From positions 994,501-1,058,500 of the forward strand of contig JAJFZO010000287.1 of NCBI GenBank assembly GCA_021397835.1: a stretch of 64,000 nucleotides of DNA, written 5' to 3'. Source of the DNA: Moringa oleifera. Lineage: Eukaryota; Streptophyta; Magnoliopsida; Brassicales; Moringaceae. The notes under the pieces are model-generated. The model was not told the origin of the DNA. It saw nothing but the letters and a program-made list of their open reading frames with translations, and searched no databases. This document shows, piece by piece, positions 24,471-37,735 of this stretch. Within the stretch, counting starts at the first letter, position 1, and each line of letters starts with the position of its first letter. The position numbers and the translations under genes were made by a program.

Positions 24471-24830
24471 GGTGAGTCTTGTTTAACCTAGGAGCATGAA
24501 TATGCAACCAATCATTGGAATCCAAAAGAACAGATATATTCTTAGACTATTCTAAAGTTGTCTTGAGTTGTTGCAAGAAAAGCTAAATGTTGCATGAGAA
24601 CTCATTAATTGTAGCAGAAAGTTAATAGGGTTAGATATTTTAGAAGATTAAGAATGAAAATACCCTTGTAAAACTACTATAAATACTCCCTCTTGTAGTT
24701 GTATGGAGGCATCAAAGAGTTAAGAATAAAGAAGATTATTCTTAAAGAGAGAAATTCTTCTTTTTTCTTTTTGGTTTCTAGTCCAAGTTATTTGATCAAT
24801 ATAAATCAAGTTTCAAGATGGAATCTTGAT
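24460..24830 (+). repeat. Probable 3' LTR region of the Gypsy element
   Basis: This region follows the integrase and the end-of-pol motif VSTTFNVINLSPY. It has a purine-rich stretch (AACTTAAGGGTGAG) and a promoter-like CTATAAATACTCCCTCTTGTAGTTGTATGG at about 24680, then AATAAAGAAGATTATTC, the layout of a plant LTR U3-R region. Its beginning resembles 19815-20100. Exact ends are unresolved. Confidence 0.5.
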
Positions 24831-24859
24831 AGAAGATTAAGGCTTTTTAGTTGATCTAA

Positions 24860-25860
24860 AACAAGTTCTGAAGAGGGATAGGAGTTGCAACATTTGAGTT
24901 GGTGAAATTTGATGGCTTTTGAGAGTTTTGACTTTCAAGAAAGAAACTAAAGGCCACCTTGGTTCAGCAGAAAGTGACTGGAGCTCATGAGGACCCAAAG
25001 AAATTGATTGCATTAATGACGAAAGAAAAGAAGTGAAAAACACAAGAAATAGCTTTCTCCACCATCATCTTACTTTTTCTTGATGATTTAATGCCCTAAG
25101 TGAATGAAGAAGACACAATTGCAAAGGTATGGCTCAAGTTAGAATCCTTTTACATAAAAAAGTGTTTCTCCAATAAGATATACCTAAAAGAAAGTTTTTT
25201 GGGTTCAAAATGGATCCTGCAAAGAGCCTAGATCAAAACCTTGATGGATTTAAGAAAATGGTCATTGACTTAAGTGGAGAAGATTAAGGATGAAAGTCAA
25301 GCAACTATATTGCTAAATTCTTTCCCTAAAAACTATAGAGAGATGAAGGCAACCATTAGGTTTTAAAGAAAGAATCTCTCTTTTGATTATGTATTAGCTA
25401 CGTTAAAATCGAGGGAGCCTGAGATTAAAGTTAATAGGAAAGAATCTGCAAATGAGGTCTTTTCATAAAGGTTAACTTGAGAAAAGAGGACAATTTTTAG
25501 CTAAAGACTCCATTACAAGGAAACAAAAAATTTTAGCTAGATCAAAGTTAAAAAAATTTGCTAGAAAAGTGCTATCATCATGGAAAAATTAGATATATAA
25601 GAAGATTCTACTAAAACTTGAAGAGAAAAAGTAAAAGAGGGAAACTAAAGAAAGAGATGTAATAGTAGCAAGCAATTCTCTTAAGGATAAGGATGTTCAT
25701 GCAATATCTAAGTGCACCAATATGGACTATTGGATTCTAGCTGAAATTGCCATATAATTAAAATTTTTCATTCTTCCAAATTTGATTTATAGATAGGTTT
25801 ATTTAAATCTTTCCTTTTAAGTCATGTAACCTTTTGTTATGTAGAAGGTGTTATCACTTA
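24860..25860 (+). pseudogene. Ty1/Copia gag and start of protease, decayed fragment
   Basis: Reading across frames gives a Copia gag: LVKFDGF near 24900, EIAFSTIILLFLDD at about 25048, AKVWLKLESFYIKKCFSNKIYLKESFLG at about 25120-25205, KMDPAKSLDQNLDGFKKMVIDLS at about 25208, and LLNSFPKNYREMKATIR at about 25312. A zinc-knuckle remnant CYHHGKIRYIRRFY at about 25569-25610 has lost one Cys and the His. At about 25725-25765 DYWIL.S matches the start of the Copia protease (WILDSG). Downstream integrase, RT and RNase H are missing, so this is a 5' fragment. It lies directly after the Gypsy element in the same orientation, with no LTR found. Confidence 0.8.
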
Positions 25861-25959
25861 CAAATTACTTAAGATTTGAACCAAGTTAGCTCAAGGGCTC
25901 TATTCAACTTATAAAAGGAATGATTTTAATGCTTAAGATAGTATTCAATCTTCAAATAG

Positions 25960-26200
25960 ATATTAAGAGAGCAACAAAAGTATATTTATGCCTTTTGTAA
26001 GCTTTATGGTAGATCTCTTACCCTTGATTTAGATGTGCCCTATATAGGATCTTAGTTGCATCATTAGGTGCTAGTTATTGTAGATAGAATAAGGGCTAGT
26101 AAGTTTGATGTGGTGGGACCTAATTGGTCTAGTTTCATTTGAACAATATAGCTTTTCTAAGTAGGCAGATACATATATATCACTTACCTCATGACAAAGA
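25960..26200. repeat. Repeat shared with 35330-35680
   Basis: ATATTAAGAGAGCAACAAAAGTAT...TTTATGCCTTTTGTAAGC...GGTAGATCTCTTACCCTTGAT...AGGTGCTAGTT, then TTTGATGTGGTGGGACCTAATTGGTC, closely parallels 35335-35660 (ACATTAAGAGAGCAACAAAGGTAT and so on) in the same order. It is probably a leader or LTR of the minus-strand Gypsy family at 34.4-35.0 kb. No coding content is claimed. Confidence 0.65.
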
Positions 26201-29200
26201 GTGAGATATGACTAACCTTTTTTGGAGGCGAAAACAGCCAAGTTGAGTTTTACCCAACTAAAATTTAGGTTTTTTAACTACTTTTTGCCTAATAAATGAC
26301 GCTTTGAGCTTCAATATGGAGCCCAAAATGATGACGTTTTGGTTTGATTTATTACATCCACAACTTTTTTTATTGGTAATGCCTTGTATGATTATTTGAT
26401 TAAAAGTTGTTAAAAAATGGTTTCTTTTAAGGATGATGACATACTTTAAATGACATTTCTCTTCCAAATAGACTTGCTTATCTCTTTTACTCTACATTAT
26501 GCTCCTTTCCTTTTCTTTGATTTCATCTCAATTCACCATTTGATTTAGCCATCCTTTGGGTGTTATACTACTTTACAGTTGTTCTTAATATTCATTTAAT
26601 CAATTTTTCATTTCTCTTTCTCTGTGATGAGTTTTCTATAGCGTTTTTTTCTTCTTACTTGTTATATGTTGGATAAATGTGACCAAGCATGACTGTAAAC
26701 ATTTAATTTTGCCCGAGAAGGATTTTATAGTGGTTTTAGGGTATACTTATTAGAAAACAATAAATAATATGATTCATAGGCAAAGTATAAACAAGAAATA
26801 GAAATTATTATAAAAATAAAAATACGCTAGAATCATAAAAAATCCAAATATACAAAACAAAAAAAAAAGATGGTTCGCAAAATGAAATTGCTTACAATAA
26901 AAAAACTGTTCAAAAAAGCCAAAGATAGCCTAATTAGCTAGTAGCTAAAGCGGTCTCAGTTGTAGCCCTTGAAGCAACATTAGGAACAAGAATGGGATTG
27001 GCCACGATGAGTGCAATTGAGCAACAATAACATTAAGAATAAGAACAACAACAAAAGATGTAATAGCTACCTTAGGAACAAGCATAAGAGTACTAAAATC
27101 AACTATAACGACAACTGATGAGAGTATTTCAACAAGAGTGACCCCAACACCAAGAGTAAAAGGATTTACTTTCACAAAGCCAAGATTTCATTTAAGATGT
27201 TCAGCTTGAATCTCATCACAAATAAGCAATAAAATTTGTAACCACCTTTTCAGTGTCTATAAGATTCTCAAAGAAGGCTTCAACAACTACTTCCTTAGCA
27301 CGATTCACATCCTTCAGATGACAAGTCATCATGTCTTAATGCATTCATTCAACCTTCAAATCAACACCAACCTAATTTTGCTTTATTACGATCTTTACTA
27401 GAATCAGAGCTTGCTCATTCTAAAAATCAACTACTTGCAACCTGCTAACCTTTATTATTAAGGTGGTGGCCTAGTCAACTAGGTGCCCTATCGACTTGTT
27501 AGCCTTCTCACACTCTTGCAGGTAGGGTTGGTCTTGACTATTTGGAAGCCCTACGCGAAAACAAAAAAAAATGAGACTCTTTATCTAAAATTATAATAAT
27601 ATACAAAGAATAAGATTTGTATTAATAAAATAATAATATTAAGTATTTATTAAAGTTGTTTTTTAACAATGTAAAAAATAAATTCATTAATAATAATTTT
27701 CTAATGAATTTGTTCCAATATATCTTTTTTTTTTTCAATACATAACATTGTTAATCCATTTAAGCTTCCTTGTATAGTTGGTTGTAAATAAGATTTTAAT
27801 AATTTTAATTTAAAAATATATTTTCACGTATAGTCAATAATATTCTATAAATAATTAAGACATTAAGATAGCAACCTAAAACTTTTAAAAATTCTAAGAT
27901 TTCAAGTGAAGTCTTTTTTTTACTCGTAAAGTCACTAATATTACTTTCAGTTCAAAAAATAAATTATTTGAATAAATATCTAAAGAGCTACTATATTTTA
28001 GAGTATTTTTAAAATTGATATAATATTATTTATTATCATTTAGAGAATATAATTTATTCAAATCAAACAAGAAATAATTAATATTATATGCTTACAATTG
28101 TTCAAGTCCACTTTTATAAGATAACGATAGCAACATCCATTATAAAAATAAAATAATTAATTTTAAAAAAATTCATTAATACTGATTTGTACTTATGTGA
28201 ATGATGCTTCAATCAATGAATAACATTTTGAACAAAAAGCAAAAAAACTTTATAAAGAATTAAAAAATATTTATTGAACCTAAGAAAAACATAGAAAAAA
28301 GATAAGAAAAACCCTAAAAGAAAAGGAGGATGTTAGTCAATCATAAAAACATTTTATCTTCTTTCTTTAATTATTTTAAGTATATTTCATTTAACTTCAA
28401 TATATTTTAAATATTTAAAACCATGATTTGTCTAAATTAATTTAAAATTGTATAAAATTATCAATATATATAGATAAGAACCCCAAATTAAAGGCCCCTA
28501 AATCTATAAGGGCCCTAGGCGGTCGCCCTTAGGGCACAGGGCCAAGGCTGGCCCTTCTTGCAAGGCATGGACTAGCCCACCACTGCAAAAGCTATACTTC
28601 TTTAACACTAAGGTTAGTCTCTATATAGCCTAATCTAAAAACATCAAGTTTAAAAAAGAAAATAAAAGTTTAAGAAAGCATGACATCAAATCAATAATAA
28701 TAAAAGTTGAATAGGATAAGCAAATCAAGACAATAAAAGAAAAATAGAGTATTGGCAAGTCATTAAGAAAAATAAGCATAAGTTTTTTCAAAAAGAGGGT
28801 TAGTAATTTTACCTTGATCATGTTAGACATTGAGCCCTTTACTAGCCCCATGTTTCCATGCATGACATATCGAGCATGCTCAACAAGGAGGATTGATTTG
28901 CACCTAAACTCCTATGCGGCTTTATGCTTAAGAATTAAAGTAACATTCTTTAGCTGCCGCTTAACCACAAACTGCTCTTCAACTTTGTAGGGCTCCAATT
29001 AAGGTAATGGCCAATCAAGTGCTTATCATGACTGAGATTAAGATCTTGAAACCAAATTAAGAAGGGTCGAGCTAGCCCCTAATCTTAAAGGACTTATCAT
29101 GATACCCTTTTTCATGCCAAACATTGGGTTATTTGAGTTTAAGATTCTTGGGTTAAAATATGCATAAGTTTAGGACAATGAATAAAGCTCAAATGCAAGA

Positions 29201-31330
29201 AAATAAGTAGATATAAAAAAGAACTTCAATTTTAAAAAGAAAATATTTAAACTCTTAAACCTAGCTGATTTGACAGGTGGGAGAAATAAGATCAAGAGCT
29301 TACTAATTAGTAGATGATTGAGTTGACTCTAATATAGAAGATTCAATAGTATCATAAGAATCTTTAGTTCTCTTATCAAAGCATAACTTTCATTTGATCT
29401 TCATTTGCCTTTAAATCTCAATCCTAAATGAGCTTCATCAAGTCGACATTGGGTGTCATCAGCATGGGAAGTGATGTCATTAGGTCAAAAAGTTTTGCCA
29501 TCATGATAGATGCTATCCACATTGGGCTAAAGATTAAGAACAATAAATTCTAATACTGATCTAGCATGGCCTAAAGCAAATCTATGGACTTTATCTATGG
29601 CTTCATTAGTGAAGTACAAGGTAATGTATAGATTCCTTATTGTTCTCTAAGAATGCTAAAGAATCCTAAAACTAGGTTACTCAACTCTATGTTCTTTCGA
29701 TTTTTGTTGGGAATGAGCAATATATTCAAGTCAAGATCCATGCCCTCTTAGGAGGCGTAAAAGAATCTTTTTTTTTTCTATCCCTTGTTAGATGAAGGTA
29801 AACCCTTAAAGAATAAGGGTGGTAACAGAGAATTAAAATACCAAAATCCTTTCTTATTATCACACTTATCTCTATTGTGTTTAAGTTTGATTAATCTGGT
29901 GATCATGAATATAAATAGAGCACTGCACCTAATGTTTATATATTTGGTAAAAAAAGCAATCATGCAGCACCATGCATTAGGAAAAGTTGTGAAGGAGAAA
30001 TAAGTAAACATTAACATATATTTTAGGAAAAAATGGGCAAAGAGGAAGCCTTTAACTTCCCTTTAAGTAGTCCTCGAAGACATAAGCCAGTCGAAATGAT
30101 GAGTCCACAATTAGTCACTTTCATGAAGAAGTTCTAACATAATTGAATCAGCGATAAAAAAAACTCTTCCTTGACCCATTCTTAATCCTCAATAGTATCG
30201 GTGGAGTTAATTACTTCACCCATTTGATTATACAATGAACTAAAAGTGCAAAATAATAATAATAAGACTCACTAAAAGACTATAAAGAATATGCTAGCTA
30301 GTTGAAGAAAACCAAGTGAATGGGAGATTTTAGGAAGTGGAAAGAAAAGGTTTCTTTGTTGGAGAAGTGCAAGAAATGAAAGAAAAAGGTTCTAGGTTCC
30401 AAAACGAAGAAGAATATGTGAAAGAGAGAGAAAAAATGGGGAAAAAATGTTTTTAAAATGATGGAAAACACATATTCGTGCTGATTAAGGGACACATTCT
30501 AATTCAAGTGTGGCTAATATTTGGAGGAATTTATCAAAAGTGGTACCCACTTCATCCAAATTACTGAAACATCCACTTTACTAACTTATGTATTTTTAGC
30601 ACTTCATCAATTTATGAGTATAAAAATATCTTTTGAACAAAAGTGTAACTACAAAAAAATCTCTCATTTAAATTGTCCACTCTCTTTATTGAAGCTCTTT
30701 CTCTCTCTTTATTTTCTCTCTTTGCTTTTTCTCTCTGTGTTTCTATCTTTTTGTTTTGTCTTTTAACATTAGTGTTGTAAATATATCCAAGTATCATTCA
30801 GAATGAGCCATCAAAGGCATTCATAGTTCTTTTTGTTTGATTCTCCCTCATATCAATCATACATCATAAATGGGGGCAACCAAGAAAAGACTCTTCTTTT
30901 CCACAAATATGTGCCATAAAAAAGTATAAAGGAGTCACTAAGACTAGAAGGAACAAGGTATGCTTGTGAATGTCAATGTAGCTTATAATTGTGTAGATTT
31001 CTTTAGGGTATAAATAAATCGTGTCATCATTTAAAACGTCGTGGCATCAGTAAAGAAATCATGGCATGAATTTTGAAAATCATAAAATCATATTTTGCTA
31101 AGATAAATAGTGTCGTAAATAGGAGACCACACCAACATTTAAGAAAGCGTTCCTTATTTTGACCAATCATACCTTATGTAATGAAATCTTTACTTAATTC
31201 AACATTTTTGTGCATTAATTTGTGCAACTTTGTAATTCATTACAAAACATAGGTCATTATAATGTGGAACAGTGAGTAGTCGGAATAAAGAGAAAGTTTT
31301 GACTAAAATGGCAGCGATCTTAGAACTAGG
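26201..31330. other. Degraded repeats, no confident gene
   Basis: About 5 kb contains no intact gene. On the minus strand, 27560-26945 and 29100-28620 give runs of mixed-composition codons (for example CHLKDVNRAKEVVVEAFFENL around 27300) that resemble the coiled-coil tail of plant Gypsy ORF1-type or 'putative plant transposon' proteins. The similarity is weak. 28500-28600 is a GC-richer patch (GGGCCCTAGGCGGTCGCCC). 27570-28460 is very AT-rich. Open frames at 29778-30017 and 29785-30003 overlap antisense and are judged chance. Confidence 0.4.
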
Positions 31331-31839
31331 GGTTATATTGTTTGAGGGGGTTTGATGCATGTATAATTTTTAGATTTGATTAAATCTTCTGTAGAGGTTA
31401 ATTTTTCTTAGTATAACATTGCACTACATACAATAGTTAAGTCTGAAAAAACATCTATAAAAAATAAGTCAGTGAATGATGAAGATGTTAAGTTCGTGTT
31501 GTAAGATGGCAATATTGTTCCCCATGTAATTATAAATTTAATGGAGTAAAATTTTGTTGTGAACCAATATGGTGTTTGAGACAATGAAATTTCGATATAT
31601 GCCTATCTTTTTAATTCTTGCATAGTAGCAATTTAACCAATGATGTAATCTCCACTATATAGCTCCATCAACATGTTCAAGATGGGAATTTTAGCACATA
31701 ACCATTCTTACATAACGAGACTCCTATTAAGACTCAACATACTGATAAGATATGTAGATAAGCCGATAGACTATGATGTTGGGTGTGAATATCCCACTCT
31801 AAAAACTTAGCCTACATAACCTACGAATGAAGAACAATG

Positions 31840-33800
31840 TGAACCCATTTTGAAAGCAAAATGTAATGAGAACTTACATCTTATCCCACATTTTACACCA
31901 TATTTTGTCCCATCTTATGTCCCATATGCATGCCTTAAAGCATATAACAATACAATTGATGATGTTCCTAAACGGTATAGTGTATTAGGTATTGAATTAT
32001 ATAGTATTGCTCTAACTCTTATTATGAAATTAGGGGCACTTATCTACACCATTGCTAGATGTCAGTTTTTTTCAAATAAGAAAGAGTTGAATTGATTTTC
32101 GGGTTTGTGAGCATTGATTGAGAATTTTGAATTTGGAGTCTCTAGATCTAATAAATTTGTACTTGAAATTGTTTGCAGAGAAAAAAAATTATGAGTGGAA
32201 GGTTCAAGCTATGAGAGTAGCATAAGGTCAACTTTTTTTAAATTAGACAGTATGATTTAACACATACTTACACAATTAAGGAGTTACAATGACGACATCG
32301 ACAAATAAGTTTTGTCATTATTGAAAAAATTATTACCTAAAGGCTATCTATTAATGGTAAAATTATTAAGTCAAAAGATACCATATGTAATTTGAAAGAT
32401 TTATATGGCGTGCAAATATTATACAACAAAGCTTGGAAGGCTAAAAAGCATGCATTGTCTCTTATATATGGTCATCCAGTTAAATCATACTTATAATTAC
32501 AGTCGTATTGTAACATGTTACAAAAAGTTAATCTGTGTACTAGGGCTCATATATGCATCAAGCATGAGACTAATCAGTGTAGATATTTCTTTGTAATTCC
32601 TGGTCAATCATTGAGAAATTCCATTTAGTGATTAAACCAATCATTGCTATTGATGCTACTCACTTAAGAAGAGGTTGCTTAGTATTATATTTATAGCGAC
32701 TTGCAAAGATGGTAATGAGCAAATATACCTATTTGCATTTGGTTATGGTGACTCAGAGAACTATGAGACATAGGACTGATCTTTGGGGCAATTGAAGGAA
32801 GCAATTTGCCTTGTTAAGGATTTAGTTGTTATATCAGATTGTCATGCTAGTATTGCGAAGGCCACTGCAAAGGTATTTCTTGATTCATGTCATGGTTTAT
32901 ATTCTTGGCATATAGCCCATAGTACAAATAAGTTCAAAAAGGAAGATATATATGTAAGATATTTTATAGTGCAGCTAAGGCGTACTGAGAATCTAAATAC
33001 AATTAATTGATCAATGAGTTCCAAGTTATTCAACCTTAAGAATTTGATTACATAATGAAAGAAGATCAGAGAAAATGGTCACATGTATATTTTCATTAAA
33101 AATGTTACCTAATCATGACCATCAACATTATTGAGAGCCTAAATTCTTGTCTTTGATTTGCTCTTGCGTCCCATCATGGCTTTATTGTCGTCCATTAGAG
33201 ATATAATATAACAATGGTTTTTTAACCATCATGATAAAGCTAAAACTTGGAGGCACAATTGAAATAATGGGTCTACTCCTTGATGACTAAAAGACAAAAA
33301 GTGTCATTATGAATGATGATTTTTAATGTTCACTTTTATGTATTTTTGGTCAAGTAGAAGGATAAAGAGGTAGTGGTTAACTTGAAAGAATGCACTTGCT
33401 TTTATAAGGAGTTTCAAACTGTTCTTTTGCCATGTGTACATGCTACATTAGCGGCGTCTAAGTGACACTAATTGTATTCTTGATAATAATTTTGTTATTT
33501 ATTAATTGTTACTTAATGTTGTATTAACTTCACTAATTTTTATTTTCGTAGGATCGTAACGTTGATGTCATAACCTTATGCATCGACTATTATAAACAGT
33601 GGCACCTTGTAGCAGCATAGACTAAGCCATTTACCCAGTTAATGATAAATTTGATTAGGATGTGCCTGATGAAGTCAAGAGAGTTATAATGTTACCTTCA
33701 AATAATAGCAAGCCAACAGGTCATCCAAGGAAGCAAAGAAGACCCTTTAATGATGAAAGAACACGTTAAAAGTAGTGCTTTATGTGTCATCAAAGGGACA
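31840..33800 (+). pseudogene. Mutator-like (MULE) transposase, plus strand, decayed
   Basis: Several MULE domains are legible in order. A DNA-binding-type segment at about 32060-32220 reads FSNKKELN and later FEFGVSRSNKFVLEIVCREK. The transposase core at about 32635-33010 reads KPIIAIDATHLRRGCLV, ATCKDGNEQIYLFAFGYGD, LGQLKEAICLVKDLVVISDC and HGLYSWHIAHSTNKFK. The Asp residues in IAIDATH and VVISDCH correspond to catalytic acidic positions. A SWIM zinc finger at about 33370-33460 (NLKECTCFYKEF...LPCVHATLAASK) keeps CxC and CxH. The tail at about 33640-33790 (DVPDEVKRVIMLPSNNSKPTGHPRK, then CFMCH) fits the C-terminal region and zinc knuckle. Many stops and frameshifts occur. It differs from the minus-strand MULE at 13-15 kb, so two families or lineages are present. 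Confidence 0.85.
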
Positions 33801-34360
33801 CAGTTGATTTGCACCTAAATCCATAATATTATGATAGAATGAGCCATTACTAATCATCGAATGTGTCGAATCAACTGCATTGTAAAATGTTAAAATTGTG
33901 GTGAAGTGAGCACAATTCTTGAACATGTCAATTCTATCCCGATTCAGTTTTGTGGATGATGATGCCATTGAATTATAATATTTAGTATGTTTTGATTTTA
34001 TTATTGATTTTTTTTCAATTTGTTGAACTAGAATGGTGTGTGTTATTTGTTAGATATTGTCATATATTGTACAAGCAAATGGGGCTAATTCAGAGCATTT
34101 GTTTTTCAGTTTTTTTTTAGATAGAATTTTTTTGTCTTGTTCTCAAGCTTTATAATGGTCTGCCCATGGATCATACTCTTTATTTTTAGCTAGTTGCTCA
34201 ACCTTTGTAATCAAGCCTGCATACTAACTTAACTAGGTTAATAGTACCACCTCTAATTCTCTCTTTAATAATGCCTTCTCTACTCAACCATTTTCTTTGT
34301 CTATCCAAGCAGAGCTGCATATGTCTTTTAGCTTTTCAACCACCACAGACTAGAAAAACA
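33801..34360. other. MULE 3' flank and degraded repeat, no gene seen
   Basis: An open frame on the minus strand at 33780-33968 overlaps the MULE tail and is not considered coding. The rest is AT-rich and not recognised. Confidence 0.4.
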
Positions 34361-34369
34361 CTAAGGGTT

Positions 34370-34990
34370 GTAAGCCCTCAAGCATGGTTATAATAACATC
34401 ATTGTCAATTAAGTTCAAGACTTGCTAGGTTTCTCTAGTAAATTTTCAACATACTCTTAGAGTCCCTCATTCATATCGTATCGGATGGTTTGAAGATCAT
34501 TGATATTATTCCTATTATGTATCTTATTGGCAAATCAAGTAACCATTAAGATCACAAACTCTTGAAAAGAAATGATAGAATCTGGCTTAACGAAATGATA
34601 GTAATCCAAGGCCTCTCTTGTAAAAGAAAATAGGAATTTGCAGCCTGTTGCATCATATGCCTAATTTACAATAGTAAAGCATCTTTGAATTTCTTGGCAT
34701 GTACTTAATGATTGATGATGTATAACATTGTATTTGAAGGTGTTTGATTATGCTAGGGGCTCGTTCCTCCATAATAACTGTTGGGAATAGAGGATTAGTT
34801 TCGATCTAAGACATAGCTTTAGGCTATTCTGCCTTCTTTATTTATTAATGTTGATCATCTAACTAGTTGACATTTTGCCTTAAATGGCTTGTCTCGATTG
34901 ACAGTACTTCTGGTGTAGAATTTGGCATCTAAGTAGGGGTCAATTAGAAAGGTGAAATGATAGATGGGATTAGGATAATTTTTTAGGCTG
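34370..34990 (-). pseudogene. Ty3/Gypsy gag (Retrotrans_gag domain) fragment
   Basis: On the minus strand the translation gives FTREALDYYHFVKPDSIISF at about 34625-34565, followed by QEFVILMVTCFANKIHNRNN and INDLQTIRYDMNEGLKEYVENLL to about 34440. This matches the Retrotrans_gag pattern (WFYSLPxxSIxSFxxL...F...L.xIxQxxxExLxxYVxRF) of Tat-type Gypsy elements. Only gag is seen; no pol lies downstream on this strand, so it is a fragment. The repeat at 35330-35680 lies upstream of it in transcription order and is probably its leader or LTR. Confidence 0.65.
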
Positions 34991-35329
34991 TTTTAGAGGT
35001 AAGGATGTGCATTGGTGAGATCTAACGATCACTGACTTAGTTAGTTCCTTGGGTGGAGGCAATAAGGGTGCCTATTTATGCTTGATGAATTGTTGTTCAT
35101 CAAAGATGATTTTATACATCTCTTCGATTTAATTCTATTAGCTCCCAAACCAACTAATGCTGCAAATTTAATTGCTACTTAAGGATTAGGACTTATTGGA
35201 TAAAGGTGGGGTTTTCGTAGAGTTTCTTTTGGGAAGCATTTCTTCTTATTCAAATGTCTCCAAACGACATTAACTTTCTCTCAAAAACTACTCATGACTT
35301 GAACTAGGTTGATTTAATCTTAAAAGGAA

Positions 35330-35680
35330 CATTAAGAGAGCAACAAAGGTATTCTTATGCCTTTTATGAGCATTGCAATAGATCTCTCGACCTTGATCGA
35401 TAGAAACTCTTAATTTGGAGGTGCCCTCGTGAAGAATCTAAGCTAGATCTTTAGGTGATGATTGTGTTAGAAAGAATAAAGAAGAGTAATTGTCAAATAT
35501 GGTAAGGTATACTGAAAATTCAAGTTGATCTTAAATTTTTTGGGTTAACCCATCACTCAATTACTCAACATTTTAGTTCTTCAATTTTCAAGTTGAGCTA
35601 ATTGACTAGTTTGATATGGTAAGTCTTGATTGGTCCAATTTTACTTGAAAGACGTAGACTTTTCAATTGCATTAGTTTCT
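35330..35680. repeat. Repeat shared with 25960-26200
   Basis: Blocks ACATTAAGAGAGCAACAAAGGTAT, TTATGCCTTTTATGAGC, AGATCTCTCGACC, AGGTGCCCTCG, TTAGGTGATGATTGTG and TTTGATATGGTAAGTCTTGATTGGTCC are collinear with 25960-26160. This copy is longer, including about 100 bp between the two halves. Confidence 0.65.
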
Positions 35681-36020
35681 ACTAATTGAACTGATTCTTG
35701 TTCTTTCAGTTATATATTATTTGCAACAAGTAACAAACTTATCGAGTGGAACTTTTTGAGAATGAATAAAATGTTTTGTCTTTTTCTTTCCTTACATTTT
35801 TATATTAAAATTTATATTTTTTAAAAGACATCTATAACAATTAAATAATTTAATACAAATCTATGAACAATATACTGAACAATAACAAAATAAAATAAAA
35901 ATTAAAAAAAAAAAGATGATATCTAATTTAAAATGGTTGTGGTATTCTTGATTGAATCGAAACACTTTTATTATCATGCAAAAAAGTCACTGAAAAATTA
36001 GTGTACAAAAAGAAAATAGA
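35681..36020. other. AT-rich spacer, no gene seen
   Basis: A short AT-rich stretch before the large tandem repeat. Its last 60 bp (ACTTTTATTATCATGCAAAAAAGTCACTGAAAAATTA) resemble the ends of the repeat units, so the array may start slightly earlier. Confidence 0.4.
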
Positions 36021-36021
36021 G

Positions 36022-37735
36022 ATTATTATGCATGAGATGATTGAATTTTAATTTACGGTGATGAACAATTTAAAAAAAATATTTTTTTCGCTTTTATAAA
36101 TCTTTTTTATAGTTAATTATTAAAATAATAAACACTTAAGAATTGAATAATGATTTGAAGAATTATAATCAAGAGAATAGGAAACTTGAAGGAGAGACAA
36201 ATAAGTCGGTGAAAGACAAGAAGAAATTGAAGAAGAAATGCAAAATTGGAATAAAATTAATATATATATATATATATATATAAACATCTAATAATATTGT
36301 TGCCATACTTCATGCAATTGATATTATTTAATAAAAATAAAAAAAATTATTTATTTGCTAGTCAAATTTTTGTGAAGCTTACACATTGTTTTTTTAATAT
36401 AATAAATTAATAACATTAAAATTAAATTGAAAATAAAATTCATTTAAAGACAACATTTGACTTAGAGTGACTTAAAGACAACATTTATGAACTTTTTAAA
36501 AAATTATTTAAAAAATTCAAGTGAAACTTTAAGCTACGGTCTTGGTCACTTTATTCATAAGCCAACTTGAATAGTATATAAATAAATTTGAAATTATTAT
36601 GCATGGGATGATTAAATTTTAATTAAAAAATAATGAATAATATATATTCTCTTTTCTACAAATTTATTTTGTAATTAATTATTACAAATTATGAAAGTTT
36701 TAAAATTGAATGATAATGTGAAAAATTACATAATCAAGAGAATAAGAAATTCGAAGAAGAGAAAAATAAGTTGGTGAAAGAAAATAAAAGAAATGTAAAA
36801 ATTGGGTTTAAATCAAAAAATATATAAAAAGATTAAATAGTAGTGTTATCATATTTCATGTAATTTTTAATATCAAAAAAAAACAAAAAATGAAGAAGAC
36901 TCAAAATAAAATTCACCTTTTCCTGGTCAAAATTTTGTAGGTCCACTCATTTTTTTATTCTGACACAATGAATAAATGATATTAAAAATTAACTTTAAAA
37001 TAAATTTTATTTTAAAATAATATTTAATTTGAGGATAATAATTATTAATTTTAAAAAATTAAACAAATAAATTAAAAATAACTTGAAAGTGGGACTCTAA
37101 GCTACCATCTCCATCATTTTACTTTTGAAACGGGCTTGATTATTATACAAAAATATCATTAAAAATTAACATGAAAATAAATTTGAAATTATTATGTATG
37201 CAATGATTAAATTTAATTGAAAAGTAATGATCAATAATAATAAAAAGAAGGCATCCTATTTTTTGATTAATTATTAAAAAATTTAAAAATTAAATGATAA
37301 TTTGAAGAATTATAATAAAGAGAATGAGAAACCTCTAGAAAAATAAATAAGTTAATAAAAAAAGAAAAGAAAAATTTTTAAAAATATTAAATTGAATTAA
37401 TGTATATATATATATAAAGATTGAATATCATCCATTATATCATTTAATTAATTAAAAAATTCAAAATAGAATTAATCGCTTGCTAAATCAAATTTTTTTT
37501 TTGGGTTCATATATTTTTTGAAAACTCTAAACAATAAATAAATAATTTTTAAAAAATAATTTGAAAGTAAAATCTACTTAAAAATAGAATTTAACTTAAT
37601 GATATATTTTATAACTTTAAAAAACTTACCAAAAAATTTTCTAAGAACATTCAAATAAGTTTTTATTTAAAAATGAAGCCTCATTTAAAAGTGGTCAATC
37701 ACTTTTATCTTTTGAGCTGACCTTATCATTGAAAT
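36022..37735. repeat. Large tandem repeat, about 570-595 bp x 3
   Basis: Units start with ATTATTATGCATG at about 36022, 36593 and 37188. Each contains, in the same order, a GAATGATAATTTGAAGAATTATAATCAAGAGAATGAGAAA-like block, a purine-rich AAGAGAAAAATAAGT block, a (TA)n or TATATA stretch, CATTTCATGTAATT-like, GGTCCACTCATTTTTT-like, and a closing segment resembling AAGCTACCATCTCCATCATTTTACTTTTGA...CTTGATTATTATACAAAA. The units are diverged by substitutions and small indels. The third copy ends at about 37735, where the DEFL gene 2 promoter homology begins. No coding content. The first unit holds a (TA)n run at 36260-36282. Confidence 0.8.
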
